Source: Planctomycetota bacterium
GTDB taxonomy: Bacteria > Planctomycetota > PLA2 > JAEUHO01
Assembly: GCA_030066775.1 (NCBI GenBank)
Contig: JASJAY010000012.1
Coordinates: 1-64,000 of the forward strand
Direction: 5' to 3'
Length of the DNA: 64,000 bases
Position numbers and translations under genes: made by a program. Below, one piece after another: positions 19,554 through 27,230 of this stretch; positions within the stretch are counted from its first letter, which is position 1, and each line of letters starts with the position of its first letter. The notes under the pieces were generated by a model that was not told where the DNA came from, made no database searches, and saw only the letters and a program-made list of their open reading frames with translations.

Positions 19554-19590
19554 GCCTTCACCGAGCCTTCACAGGCGGTTCTTCTAATAC
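19554..19590 (+). promoter_or_regulatory. Pho-box-like direct repeats with -10 element
   Basis: The 8-mer GCCTTCAC occurs at 19554-19561 and again at 19565-19572, giving an 11-bp period as in PhoB/PhoP/SphR sites. After 12 bp comes TAATAC (19585-19590), a good -10. In phosphate-regulated promoters the box replaces the -35 at about this distance. Transcription would begin near 19596, at the 26-codon ORF. A similar box precedes the kinase gene and weaker ones lie in the pstS-nptA spacer. This is inferred from layout only. Confidence 0.5.
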
Positions 19591-19594
19591 AGCC

Positions 19595-19675
19595 GTGGAA
19601 TTCCGCTCGTCCTATCTCTGGGTCCGCCTGCTGATCGCAGTCGCCCTCGCCGCCGGCCTCTACGTTCTGCAGTAA
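19595..19675 (+). CDS. 26-residue single-span membrane peptide
   Basis: A GTG start opens a 27-codon frame ending in TAA. The peptide is MEFRSSYLWVRLL followed by a hydrophobic stretch (LLIAVALAAGLYVL), a plausible single membrane helix with a short basic N-terminus. The GTG sits 4 nt after a -10 box, so the mRNA would be nearly leaderless. The rest of the 320-bp spacer (19372-19692) has no other feature that I can support. It could be a phosphate-starvation small membrane protein, or a chance frame over a noncoding RNA. Confidence 0.4.
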   Translation: MEFRSSYLWVRLLIAVALAAGLYVLQ

Positions 19676-19692
19676 CGCCTGACGGCGCCCTG

Positions 19693-20382
19693 CTACACGC
19701 GGACCGGACGCGCGATCAGGCCTGCGTCCTCGCGCTCGACGACCATCGCAAAGGGGAAGTGGTCGATCCGCGACGCGTGCTCCAGGTCCCCAGGCGTGAC
19801 GTGATCCTGAGCGGGATCGAGCGCAGCTCGGCCGCCGCCGCTCTCGCGCACGCGGCGAACGATGGTGTCCAGGTCGATGTCGCGATCCTCGAGTCGTGCC
19901 TGGAGCAGGTCACCACACGCGTCGTCCTCGACGCCGTCCTTGCCGTGCATCGATGCCATCGCGCAGATGGTCACCAGGTCCGGCTGCTCTGCCTTCAACC
20001 AGGCAACGGTTGCACCCGCAACGACGAGACTCGCCAGCACGATGCGGTCCGCCTGCGTCGCGTGCACGGCGCCACGTACGCCGTTGCTCGACCGGAACAC
20101 GATCGTGCGCCCCTCCAGGTCGACGTCCGCAAGGCTCTCGGGCGAGTTCCCTAGATCGAAGCCGGGGATGGGCCGTCCACCGACCTCCCCCACCAGCAGG
20201 ACGTCGGGGTCGCGTTCACGATACGCGAAGGCTTCCTCGATCGTCTCCACGAGGATGGCCTCGCGGGCCCCGCGGTCGAACGCGTACGCCAACGTCGTGT
20301 ACGCACGCATCACGTCGATCACGACCACGTGTCCCCGCGCGTCGCGGGCACAGTCCGAACCTCGGACCCGTACGATGTCCAC
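19693..20382 (-). CDS. 2-phosphosulfolactate phosphatase-family protein (ComB-like)
   Basis: ComB-family enzymes hydrolyse 2-phosphosulfolactate in coenzyme M synthesis in methanogens. Bacterial homologues are common and mostly unassigned. The 229-residue protein shows the family pattern: VVVIDVMRAYTTLAYAFDRG, LLVGEVGGRPIPGFDLGNSP, IVFRSSNGVRGAVHA and MHGKDGVEDDACGDLL, with acidic Mg-binding residues. The start is GTG at 20382. It follows a 2-phosphoglycerate-kinase-like gene on the same strand by 152 bp, which hints at a shared 2-phospho-hydroxyacid substrate. Confidence 0.85.
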   Translation of the reverse strand: MDIVRVRGSDCARDARGHVVVIDVMRAYTTLAYAFDRGAREAILVETIEEAFAYRERDPDVLLVGEVGGRPIPGFDLGNSPESLADVDLEGRTIVFRSSNGVRGAVHATQADRIVLASLVVAGATVAWLKAEQPDLVTICAMASMHGKDGVEDDACGDLLQARLEDRDIDLDTIVRRVRESGGGRAALDPAQDHVTPGDLEHASRIDHFPFAMVVEREDAGLIARPVRV

Positions 20383-20534
20383 CGATCTGCTGCCCCCAGC
20401 GCAAGTAGCCGGATCGTACGTGCGGGGCGCCGATCCCGATCATCTTCCGATCGACGACCTGAACATCGCACGAAGCACGACGGGCAATGCGTACCTGTGC
20501 GCAGCACCGGATCTGCTCCGCAGGCGCTTACCCC

Positions 20535-21710
20535 TCAGGCAAGGACGGCTTCGGGGCTCGTGTCGAACTGCTTCGAGAGCACGCGCAGGATCGCCAGGAT
20601 CACGTCCCGCACCGTCTGCTCGATGTCGTCGTTCGCCACGATCGGCACGCCCGTGCGGTCCGCCTCCGCCAGCAGGAACGTCTGCAGCGTCCAGATGTCG
20701 TCGAAGCTGTCGAGGTACCGCTTCGCCCGTCGTGCGGGGATCGTGCTGCCCCGCCCGCGAATGCGCCGCTTCAGCTCCTTGGGTTTCAGGACGCCGAGGA
20801 TCACAGGCACGACGACCGCATCCGCGTAGTCCTCGACCTCGGAGAGCAGGCTCGGGTGCACGTGGATCCCCTCGAGCACCATGGACAGCCCTTCCTTGAG
20901 GGCGCGCCCGAGGACCGCGCCGCACGAGACCCGGAGCACGTTGGTCTGCGCGAGGTAGCCGGCCGCAATCTTGTCCTCGTGGGATGCCCACGCGCGAGCG
21001 GGCAGGCTCTCCCAGGCATCGAACGTCGAACGATGCAGCACGGGAATCAGGCGCTCCGGAATCATCATCCGCATCGCCTCGCGCAGCATGTCCGTCGACT
21101 GCGTACGCGTGACATCCAAGACGTGGCTGAGCTGCGCTGCGATCGTGCTCTTGCCGGTGCCCGTCGCGCCGCCCACCAGCACGATCAGCGAACGCCCGCT
21201 CCGGCGCATCGCCTGCCACGTGAGGTAGCGCTTCGCCGCCTTGGGGCCACTCGCCTCGCGCAGCAGCCGATGGGTCGTCCGGCGCAGCTCGTCATGGTGG
21301 ATGCGCCGAATGTCGTTCCCGATCAGGTGCGCGTGGATCTGGGCGGCCACGGAGACGGCCTTCTCCGCGCGCAGGCCGGCGCACAACAGACCGAGCCGCT
21401 GGCGCCCCCGGGAGTACTGGGCCTCGCTCCCATCGCCGTACTCGACGACGATCGCGGCAGGCGCCCCGTTGCGCTTGCCGTAGCGGTCTGCGATCTGCCC
21501 CCCGTTGAAATCGAGGTGCTTGGCGACGCGCACGCGCAGCTCCGCCGCGGTGATCTCCTGGAGGTCTTTCAGCTCCTCGCGGACGCTCGTGGCGATCTCG
21601 TACGCCTTGTCGAAATCGACGCCTGCGCGCTGCAGGGAGCGGACGAGGATGCCGCGCAGGAAGGGGACCCGCACGTCCTCGGCTTCGTTGAGGACCAGGA
21701 GCTTGGACAT
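20535..21710 (-). CDS. ATP-cone plus 2-phosphoglycerate-kinase-like P-loop protein
   Basis: The 391-residue protein has an N-terminal ATP-cone-like region (about 1-95: VRVPFLRGILVRSLQRAGVD, then AYEIATSVREEL) and a C-terminal P-loop kinase domain with Walker A GGATGTGKST (180-189) and LEGIHVHPSLL. This layout matches the 2-phosphoglycerate kinase family known from cyclic 2,3-diphosphoglycerate synthesis in methanogens. Bacterial members are poorly studied. The start was set at the ATG at 21710. In place of a Shine-Dalgarno, two CCCTTTAC 8-mers with an 11-bp period lie immediately upstream. It lies 132 bp after pstB1 on the same strand. Confidence 0.8.
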   Translation of the reverse strand: MSKLLVLNEAEDVRVPFLRGILVRSLQRAGVDFDKAYEIATSVREELKDLQEITAAELRVRVAKHLDFNGGQIADRYGKRNGAPAAIVVEYGDGSEAQYSRGRQRLGLLCAGLRAEKAVSVAAQIHAHLIGNDIRRIHHDELRRTTHRLLREASGPKAAKRYLTWQAMRRSGRSLIVLVGGATGTGKSTIAAQLSHVLDVTRTQSTDMLREAMRMMIPERLIPVLHRSTFDAWESLPARAWASHEDKIAAGYLAQTNVLRVSCGAVLGRALKEGLSMVLEGIHVHPSLLSEVEDYADAVVVPVILGVLKPKELKRRIRGRGSTIPARRAKRYLDSFDDIWTLQTFLLAEADRTGVPIVANDDIEQTVRDVILAILRVLSKQFDTSPEAVLA

Positions 21711-21712
21711 CG

Positions 21713-21731
21713 GTAAAGGGATTGTAAAGGG
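21713..21731 (-). promoter_or_regulatory. Pho-box-like direct repeat before the kinase gene
   Basis: Read on the minus strand, CCCTTTAC occurs twice with an 11-bp period, ending 2 nt before the ATG of the kinase gene. The spacing and sequence match the pair at 19554-19572. Because it abuts the start codon it cannot act as a normal activating box for that ATG. It might repress, or the true start may lie further in. Confidence 0.4.
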
Positions 21732-21842
21732 AGCGAGCCCCAATGCACCCGTCCGGCCGAAATGCGGCGCGGCAGACGCAGGCCGCCGCGCGGGAAGGCC
21801 CAGGAGGCGCGGGCGCTGCTCGTTCGAAGCGCGTGACCGCGC

Positions 21843-22634
21843 CTAGCCGTAGCGCCCCTCGATGTAGTCGGCCGTCTGCTGCTGCTTGGGCGTGACGAAC
21901 ATGTCCTCCGTGGGCTCGTGCTCGATCACCTCGCCCAGCAGCATGAAGATGCACTCTTCGCTCGCACGACGCGCCTGCGCCATGTTGTGCGTCACGATGA
22001 CGATCGTGTACTCGCCGCGCAGCTGCCAGATCAGCTCCTCGACGGCCTCCGTGCCCTTCGGGTCGAGCGCGGAACACGGCTCGTCCATGAGCAGGACCGT
22101 GGGCTTCACCGGCAGCAGCCGCGCGATGCAGAGCTTCTGCTGCTCCTCGAGGGAGAGCGAGGTCCCCTTGTGACGCAGGCGGTCCTTGACCTGGTCCCAG
22201 AGCAGCACCGTCTTGAGGGCATCCTCGACGACCCGATCCTGGTCTTCCTTGCTCGGCTTGGGGCCCTTGTTGTGGATGCCGTAGCCGAAGAGCACGTTGT
22301 CCCGGATCGAGATCGGCAGCGGATTGGGCCGCTGGAACACCATGCCGACCTGCTTGCGGACCTGCACCAGCTCGACGTCGGGGGCGTAGATGTCGTGCCC
22401 GAGCACCTCGATGCGTCCCGTCGTGCGCACATAGCCGAGCCGCTCGTTGATCCGGTTGATGCTGCGGAGGAACGTCGACTTCCCGCAGCCCGAAGGCCCG
22501 ATCAGGGACGTGATGATGCCCTGCTTGATCTGCAGATCGACATCGAAGAGCGCCTGGAAGCTGCCGTACCAGAGCGAGAGCTTGTCGGTCTGGATGGCGA
22601 AGTCGCTCGTGACTGTGGCTGCCGGACTATCCAA
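21843..22634 (-). CDS. pstB: Phosphate ABC transporter ATPase PstB1, altered signature motif
   Basis: PstB drives high-affinity phosphate import through PstCA. The 263-residue protein has Walker A GPSGCGKST (46-54), Q-loop MVFQRPNPLP (Gln101), Walker B LLMDEPCSALDP (Asp184, Glu185) and switch His216 (VTHNMAQARR), all intact. The ABC signature LSGGQ is replaced by LSLEEQ (160-165). I chose the TTG at 22634 because GGAGG lies 6 nt upstream and it overlaps the pstB2 stop. Its partner PstB2 has the opposite set of losses, so an asymmetric heterodimer is likely. Confidence 0.92.
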   Translation of the reverse strand: MDSPAATVTSDFAIQTDKLSLWYGSFQALFDVDLQIKQGIITSLIGPSGCGKSTFLRSINRINERLGYVRTTGRIEVLGHDIYAPDVELVQVRKQVGMVFQRPNPLPISIRDNVLFGYGIHNKGPKPSKEDQDRVVEDALKTVLLWDQVKDRLRHKGTSLSLEEQQKLCIARLLPVKPTVLLMDEPCSALDPKGTEAVEELIWQLRGEYTIVIVTHNMAQARRASEECIFMLLGEVIEHEPTEDMFVTPKQQQTADYIEGRYG

Positions 22635-23412
22635 AGCGCCCCTCCACGTACTCCCTCGTGCGCTGGTCGCGGTCGGGTGCCTCGAACATCTCTTCCGTCG
22701 GACGCACCTCGATGCAGTCACCCGTGAGGAAGAAGGCCGTACGATCGGCCAGTCGACGTGCCTGCTGGACCAGGTTCGTGACGAGCACGATCGTGATCTC
22801 CTTCTTCAGCTCCTTCAGCACGTCCTCGATGCGCATCGTCGTGACCGGGTCCACGGCGATCGAGAACTCGTCGAGCAGAAGCAGATCCGGCTCCTGTGAG
22901 AGCGCGCGTGCGATCGTCAGGCGCTGCTGCTGACCGCCGGAGAGCAGGCTGCCGAGCGAGTCGAGGCGGTCCTTCACCTCGTCCCACAGCGCGGCTCGCC
23001 GCAGGCAACGCTCGACGATCTCGTCCAGCTGCTGCCGATTGCGGATACCGCGCAAGCGCGGCGACAGGGCCACGTTGTTGTAGACGGTCAGCGGCAATCC
23101 GACGGGGAGCGGGAACACGACACCGACGCGGCTGCGAAGGCCGTAGAGATTGCGGACCTTCCGGATGTCGCGGCCCGCGAACGTGACGTCGCCGTCCCAG
23201 CTCATCCCGGTCGTCATCTGATCCATCCGGTTGAGCACGCGGAGGAAGGACGTCTTTCCGCTACCGGCCGGCCCGATGATGCCGAAGATCTCGTGCTCGC
23301 GAACCTCCAAGCTCACGTTGCGGAGCACCGCCTCCGTCCCGTACCGGATGGTCAGATCGCGGACCTCGACCATGGCCTCGGTCGCCGGACTCTGAAGCTC
23401 TTGGCCTACCAC
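22627..23412 (-). CDS. pstB: Phosphate ABC transporter ATPase PstB2, altered Q- and H-loops
   Basis: This is a second PstB-type ATPase of 261 residues. Walker A GPAGSGKT (47-54), signature LSGGQQQRL (157-165) and Walker B LLLLDE (Glu182) are intact. The Q-loop Gln is Pro101 (VVFPLPVGLP) and the switch His is Asn213 (VTNLVQQARR). The GTG start at 23412 has GGAGG 5 nt before it and overlaps the pstA stop by 7 nt. Pairing with PstB1 would give one complete ATP site (PstB1 Walker/Q/H plus PstB2 LSGGQ) and one dead site. Confidence 0.9.
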   Translation of the reverse strand: MVGQELQSPATEAMVEVRDLTIRYGTEAVLRNVSLEVREHEIFGIIGPAGSGKTSFLRVLNRMDQMTTGMSWDGDVTFAGRDIRKVRNLYGLRSRVGVVFPLPVGLPLTVYNNVALSPRLRGIRNRQQLDEIVERCLRRAALWDEVKDRLDSLGSLLSGGQQQRLTIARALSQEPDLLLLDEFSIAVDPVTTMRIEDVLKELKKEITIVLVTNLVQQARRLADRTAFFLTGDCIEVRPTEEMFEAPDRDQRTREYVEGRFG

Positions 23413-24275
23413 TTCTTCCTCCCGCGCAGCCAGGTGCGGAAGCCGATCGAAACGGCGTTCATCGTGAGCACCATGCCGATCAGTACGAGCGCGACCCCGT
23501 AGGGGATGCCTTCGGGCATGTTCGGGACCTGCGTCGATACGACGAACAGGTGCAGCGACATGGCCATCGTTTGGTCGTAGACGCTCTCCGGGAGGAACGG
23601 CAGGATCGCCGCGGCGCCCGTGAACATGATCGGCGCCGTCTCGCCCGCCGTACGCGACACCTCGAGGATCACGCCCGTCAGGATGCCGCTGACCGAGTTC
23701 GGCAGCACCACGCGCCGAATCGTCTGCCAGCGCGTCGCGCCCATGTTCCAGCAGGCCTCGCGGAAGGACTGCGGCACCGCCTGGAGAGACTCACGCGTAG
23801 CCACGATGACGACCGGCAGCGTCATCACGGCCAGGGTGAGACTCGCCGCCAGGATGCTCGTGCCGAACTCGAAGAACAGCACGAAGGCGCCGACGCCGAA
23901 GAGCGCATGCACGATGGACGGCACGCCGGCGAGGTTGATGATCGCCAGGTTGATCGCGCGGGTGAACCAGTTGTCGGGCGCGTACTCGGAGAGGTAGAGC
24001 GCCGCCGCGACCCCGAGCGGTACCGACGCGATCAGGGCGACCGTGACGAGCCAGACGGTGCCCACGAGCGCTGGCAGGATGCCACCGGCGGCGCCGTTCT
24101 TGGTCGGCATCTCGAACAGGAACTCGAAGGAGAGCACCGGCCCGCCCTTGTAGATGAGCACCCCGAGGATGATCATCACGGGCAAGATCAGCAGCACCGT
24201 CATCATCAGGAAGAAGATCTTCACGAGCGACTGCTTCTTGCGGTTGCGCTCGTTCAGGGACGTGGATTCGAACAT
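23406..24275 (-). CDS. pstA: Phosphate ABC transporter permease PstA
   Basis: This is an inner-membrane permease subunit, 289 residues with six predicted membrane helices. The EAA-type loop that contacts PstB is visible as SLQAVPQSFREACWNMGATRWQ cut by family-typical residues, and a conserved GETAPIMFTG follows. It lies 3 nt after pstC and overlaps pstB2. The N-terminus is cytoplasmic and basic (NERNRKKQSLVK). Confidence 0.95.
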   Translation of the reverse strand: MFESTSLNERNRKKQSLVKIFFLMMTVLLILPVMIILGVLIYKGGPVLSFEFLFEMPTKNGAAGGILPALVGTVWLVTVALIASVPLGVAAALYLSEYAPDNWFTRAINLAIINLAGVPSIVHALFGVGAFVLFFEFGTSILAASLTLAVMTLPVVIVATRESLQAVPQSFREACWNMGATRWQTIRRVVLPNSVSGILTGVILEVSRTAGETAPIMFTGAAAILPFLPESVYDQTMAMSLHLFVVSTQVPNMPEGIPYGVALVLIGMVLTMNAVSIGFRTWLRGRKKW

Positions 24276-24278
24276 CGA

Positions 24279-25226
24279 TCAGCCCTTCTTCCGTACGCCG
24301 CGAACGAAGATGTCCGCAAGCAGGTTGATGATGAACGTGACGATGAAGAGGAAGATGCCGAGCGTGAACAGCACGCGGTAGTGGTCCGACCCATGCGCCG
24401 TCTCGCCGAGCTCCGCCGCGATCGTCGCCGTGAGCGCGCGAACGGAGTCGAACACGCTGGTCGGCAGGTTGACGGAGTGACCGCTGGCCATCAGGACCGC
24501 CATGGTCTCGCCGAACCCACGGCCGACGCCCAGGAGCACGGCCGCCACGAGCCCGTTCTTGGCTGCCGGCAAGACCACCTTGAAGACGACCTGCAGCTTC
24601 GTCGCCCCCATGGCCTCGGCCGCCTCGCGGTAGCCGTCCGGGACGGCCTTGAGCGCATCCTCGGCGATGGTCGTCATGATGGGTGCGGCCATCAGTCCGA
24701 GGATCAGGCCGGAGTTGAGCACCGTCAACCCAACTGGGACGTTGAACATGTCGATGATGAGGGGGTTCATCACCGTGAGCCCGATGAAGCCCCAGACGAC
24801 GGACGGAATCGCGGCGAGCATCTCCACGAGGACCTTGAGCACCTCTCGGGTGCGGCCCTGGGCGAACTCCGCGATGTAGATCGCAGCCCCCAGCGAGAAG
24901 GGAATCGCGATCAACATCGCCAGGCCGGTCACGCTGGCCGTGCCGACAATCAGCGCGAGCGCCCCGTACGTGGGATTGTGGTCCGACGTCGGGTTCCAGC
25001 GGGGCGAGCCGAAGAACTCGGCGAAGTCCAGCGTGTCCCGGATGAACGGCCATCCCTCGCGGGTGATGAACACGAAGATCCCGACCACGAAGATGATCGC
25101 GGACGTGCCGCCTACGAAGACGAGGACCTGTACGCCCTTGTCGATGAACCAGGACGCCCCGAGGCGATCCCAGTTCGCACCGGGCCCTGCTTTGGGCCCC
25201 CCCGGCTTGTCGCCCCCATTCCGCAT
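24279..25226 (-). CDS. pstC: Phosphate ABC transporter permease PstC
   Basis: This is the second permease subunit, 315 residues. A glycine/proline-rich cytoplasmic N-terminus (about 1-28) precedes six membrane helices. The coupling loop ALKAVPDGYREAAEAMGATK and the GRGFGETMAVLMASGH motif are characteristic. It starts 1 nt after the phoU stop. An extracytoplasmic loop of about 40 residues (FGSPRWNPTSDHNPTYGA) is typical of PstC. Confidence 0.95.
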   Translation of the reverse strand: MRNGGDKPGGPKAGPGANWDRLGASWFIDKGVQVLVFVGGTSAIIFVVGIFVFITREGWPFIRDTLDFAEFFGSPRWNPTSDHNPTYGALALIVGTASVTGLAMLIAIPFSLGAAIYIAEFAQGRTREVLKVLVEMLAAIPSVVWGFIGLTVMNPLIIDMFNVPVGLTVLNSGLILGLMAAPIMTTIAEDALKAVPDGYREAAEAMGATKLQVVFKVVLPAAKNGLVAAVLLGVGRGFGETMAVLMASGHSVNLPTSVFDSVRALTATIAAELGETAHGSDHYRVLFTLGIFLFIVTFIINLLADIFVRGVRKKG

Positions 25227-25227
25227 G

Positions 25228-26319
25228 TCAGCTGCCGTTCTCGCCGTGGAGGGTGTCCATCAGCTCGTGCAGCCGATGGGAGATCTCCTTGGCAACGGCG
25301 TCGAGCATGTCTGCCGAGATCTCGTTCCCGTGCTCGGCTTGGGCCGGGATCACGTCCCACCCGAGGAACACCGTGCGGAACGGAAGCTCGGCGAGGTGCT
25401 CGCGCGGGAACAGGCCCAGCCCGATGATCAGATCGTAGTCGTCGAGCTGGTCATGCGTGGTGGGCAACGGCGTCGGCTCGAGGTCGGATCGATCCAGCCC
25501 CTTGTCCTCCAGGAAGCTCCCGAGGACGGGCAATGCCTCCGATGCCGCGGCGTAGCCCGCGCTCTCGTACGTCCCGCTCTCGGGGAACGCCTTCTTGGCA
25601 AGGGACTCGGCCAGCAGGCCCCAGCAGTCGTTCTTCTCGTCGACGAAGAGGATGCGCGGCTGCTTCGGGCGCGTGAGCTCGCCTGTCTCCGCGAAGACCA
25701 CTTCTTCGCAGATGTTCTTGGCCTGGTCGCTGATGCGCTCCAACCGGTTGAACACGATCAGGGTGCCGAAGAGGTCGTGCGTCTTGAGGTCGTCCTTCTC
25801 ACCATGTTCCGTCAGGCTCTCGAAGACCCTGTCCATGGTGTGATCGATCTGGCGCGCGATGGAGCGCGTGCCCCGCGCCAGCTCCGCGTTCTTCTCCCGA
25901 AAGGCCTTCATGGCCTGCGCGAACATGTCCTGCGACTGCTCCGCCATGAGCTCGATGTCGCGCAGAACGGACTTGGGTGGGAGCGTCGTGAGCTGTACGG
26001 CCTCGCGCGCGATCGTGACGGCGTAGTCGCCGATCCGCTCCAGGGCCACGTTGAGACGCAGCACAGCGGAGATCGTGCGCAAGATGCCGGCGCTCGGCAG
26101 GTGCCGCGCCACGAATGCATGGCAGAGGCGATCGCTCTCGCGGACGCGCCGGTTGATGCGCTGATCCGCGAGGATCGCCTCTGCTGCCGCCGAACGGTCC
26201 AGGGCCAACAGGGCGTGGACCGCGCTGGTGACGTTCTCCGCCACCAGCGCGCCCAGCTGATCCGCATGGGTGTAGATGCGGTCCAGGTCGGCCTGCAGCC
26301 GTTCCTCGTAGTGACTCAC
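25228..26319 (-). CDS. phoU: PhoU fused to a catalytically dead LMW-phosphatase-like domain
   Basis: PhoU links Pst transport to the phosphate-sensing kinase. Residues 1-215 form the two PhoU three-helix repeats (LRLNVALERIGDYAVTIARE and VFNRLERISDQAKNICEE, each with the metal-binding E/D-rich signature). From residue 222 a Rossmann-like domain resembles low-molecular-weight tyrosine phosphatase or ArsC: ILFVDEKNDCWGLLAESLA, then DDYDLIIGLG. In active enzymes the motif is C-x5-R. Here Asp227 replaces Cys and Trp233 replaces Arg, so catalysis is not expected. It may act as a binding or sensing module. The gene lies between pstS and pstC. Confidence 0.88.
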   Translation of the reverse strand: MSHYEERLQADLDRIYTHADQLGALVAENVTSAVHALLALDRSAAAEAILADQRINRRVRESDRLCHAFVARHLPSAGILRTISAVLRLNVALERIGDYAVTIAREAVQLTTLPPKSVLRDIELMAEQSQDMFAQAMKAFREKNAELARGTRSIARQIDHTMDRVFESLTEHGEKDDLKTHDLFGTLIVFNRLERISDQAKNICEEVVFAETGELTRPKQPRILFVDEKNDCWGLLAESLAKKAFPESGTYESAGYAAASEALPVLGSFLEDKGLDRSDLEPTPLPTTHDQLDDYDLIIGLGLFPREHLAELPFRTVFLGWDVIPAQAEHGNEISADMLDAVAKEISHRLHELMDTLHGENGS

Positions 26320-26354
26320 GACGCCTCCCTTGCCCGTCGCGGGCTCAGTCTCAA

Positions 26355-27230
26355 TCAGTCCGTGACGTTACGAACGGGCGCATAGCCGTTCTTGACGAGG
26401 ATGCGCTGGCCCTCGTCGCTGAGGATCCAGTCGAGGTACTCCTTGACCTTCCCCGTGGGCTCGCCGGCCGTGTACATGAGCAGCGGACGCGCGATCGGAT
26501 AGCTGCGGTCGCTGGCCGTCTTGACCGAGGGCGCGATGTACGGGCTGTTCTTGTCCTTGGCGATCCGCGCCATCTTGACGTGGTCCGTGGCGTACGCGAG
26601 ACCGCTGTACCCAATGGCACAGGGCGTCTTCTCCACGAGCTCGACGACGTCCTTGCTGCCGTGGAGATCGTTCGTCCCCATGCGGTAGTCGCGCTTCTTG
26701 CCTAGAATCGCCTTCTTGAAGTAGGCGTACGTGCCGGAGTTGTTCTGGCGGCTGACCACGACGATCTTGTCGCTCTCGCAGCCGGACATGCGCACATCCA
26801 CCTGGGACCACTTCGTGGTCTGGGCACCCTCGCCGTAGATGTCGGCGAGCTCGGCAATGGTCCAGTCTGTCTTCGTGTTCTCCTTGTGCAGGAACACGGC
26901 CAGCGCGTCGTAGCCGACGATGAACTCGACGGGCTCGACACCATTCGCCTTGGCGGCCTTGATCTCCTTGTCCTTCATGCGCCGACTCGCGTTGGCGATG
27001 TCGACGGTGCCGTTGATGAGCGCGGAGATCCCGGTGCCCGAACCGCCGCCGCTCACGGCAATCGCGAGATTCGGGTCGACCTTCGCGTAGGCCTCCGCCC
27101 ATGCGCCGGCCACGTTCACGAGCGTGTCGGAGCCCTTGTTCTGGAGCATGGGCCGCGACGACCCCCCGTCGCGCTTGCCACACGCCCCTACCAAGGCCAA
27201 CGCCGCGATCACTACACAGATTTTTCGCAC
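26355..27230 (-). CDS. pstS: Phosphate-binding lipoprotein PstS
   Basis: PstS is the periplasmic phosphate-binding protein of the Pst transporter. The 291-residue protein has a lipoprotein signal (ICVVIAALALVGACGK) and the phosphate-site segments GSDTLV, VSGGGSGTGI and ANASR, followed by VSRQNNSGTYAYF and IGYSGLAYA. GGAG lies 8 nt before the GTG at 27230, which excludes the longer upstream frame. It is the first gene of pstS-phoU-pstC-pstA-pstB2-pstB1. The spacer upstream carries Pho-box-like repeats, so induction by phosphate limitation is likely (inference). Confidence 0.95.
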   Translation of the reverse strand: MRKICVVIAALALVGACGKRDGGSSRPMLQNKGSDTLVNVAGAWAEAYAKVDPNLAIAVSGGGSGTGISALINGTVDIANASRRMKDKEIKAAKANGVEPVEFIVGYDALAVFLHKENTKTDWTIAELADIYGEGAQTTKWSQVDVRMSGCESDKIVVVSRQNNSGTYAYFKKAILGKKRDYRMGTNDLHGSKDVVELVEKTPCAIGYSGLAYATDHVKMARIAKDKNSPYIAPSVKTASDRSYPIARPLLMYTAGEPTGKVKEYLDWILSDEGQRILVKNGYAPVRNVTD

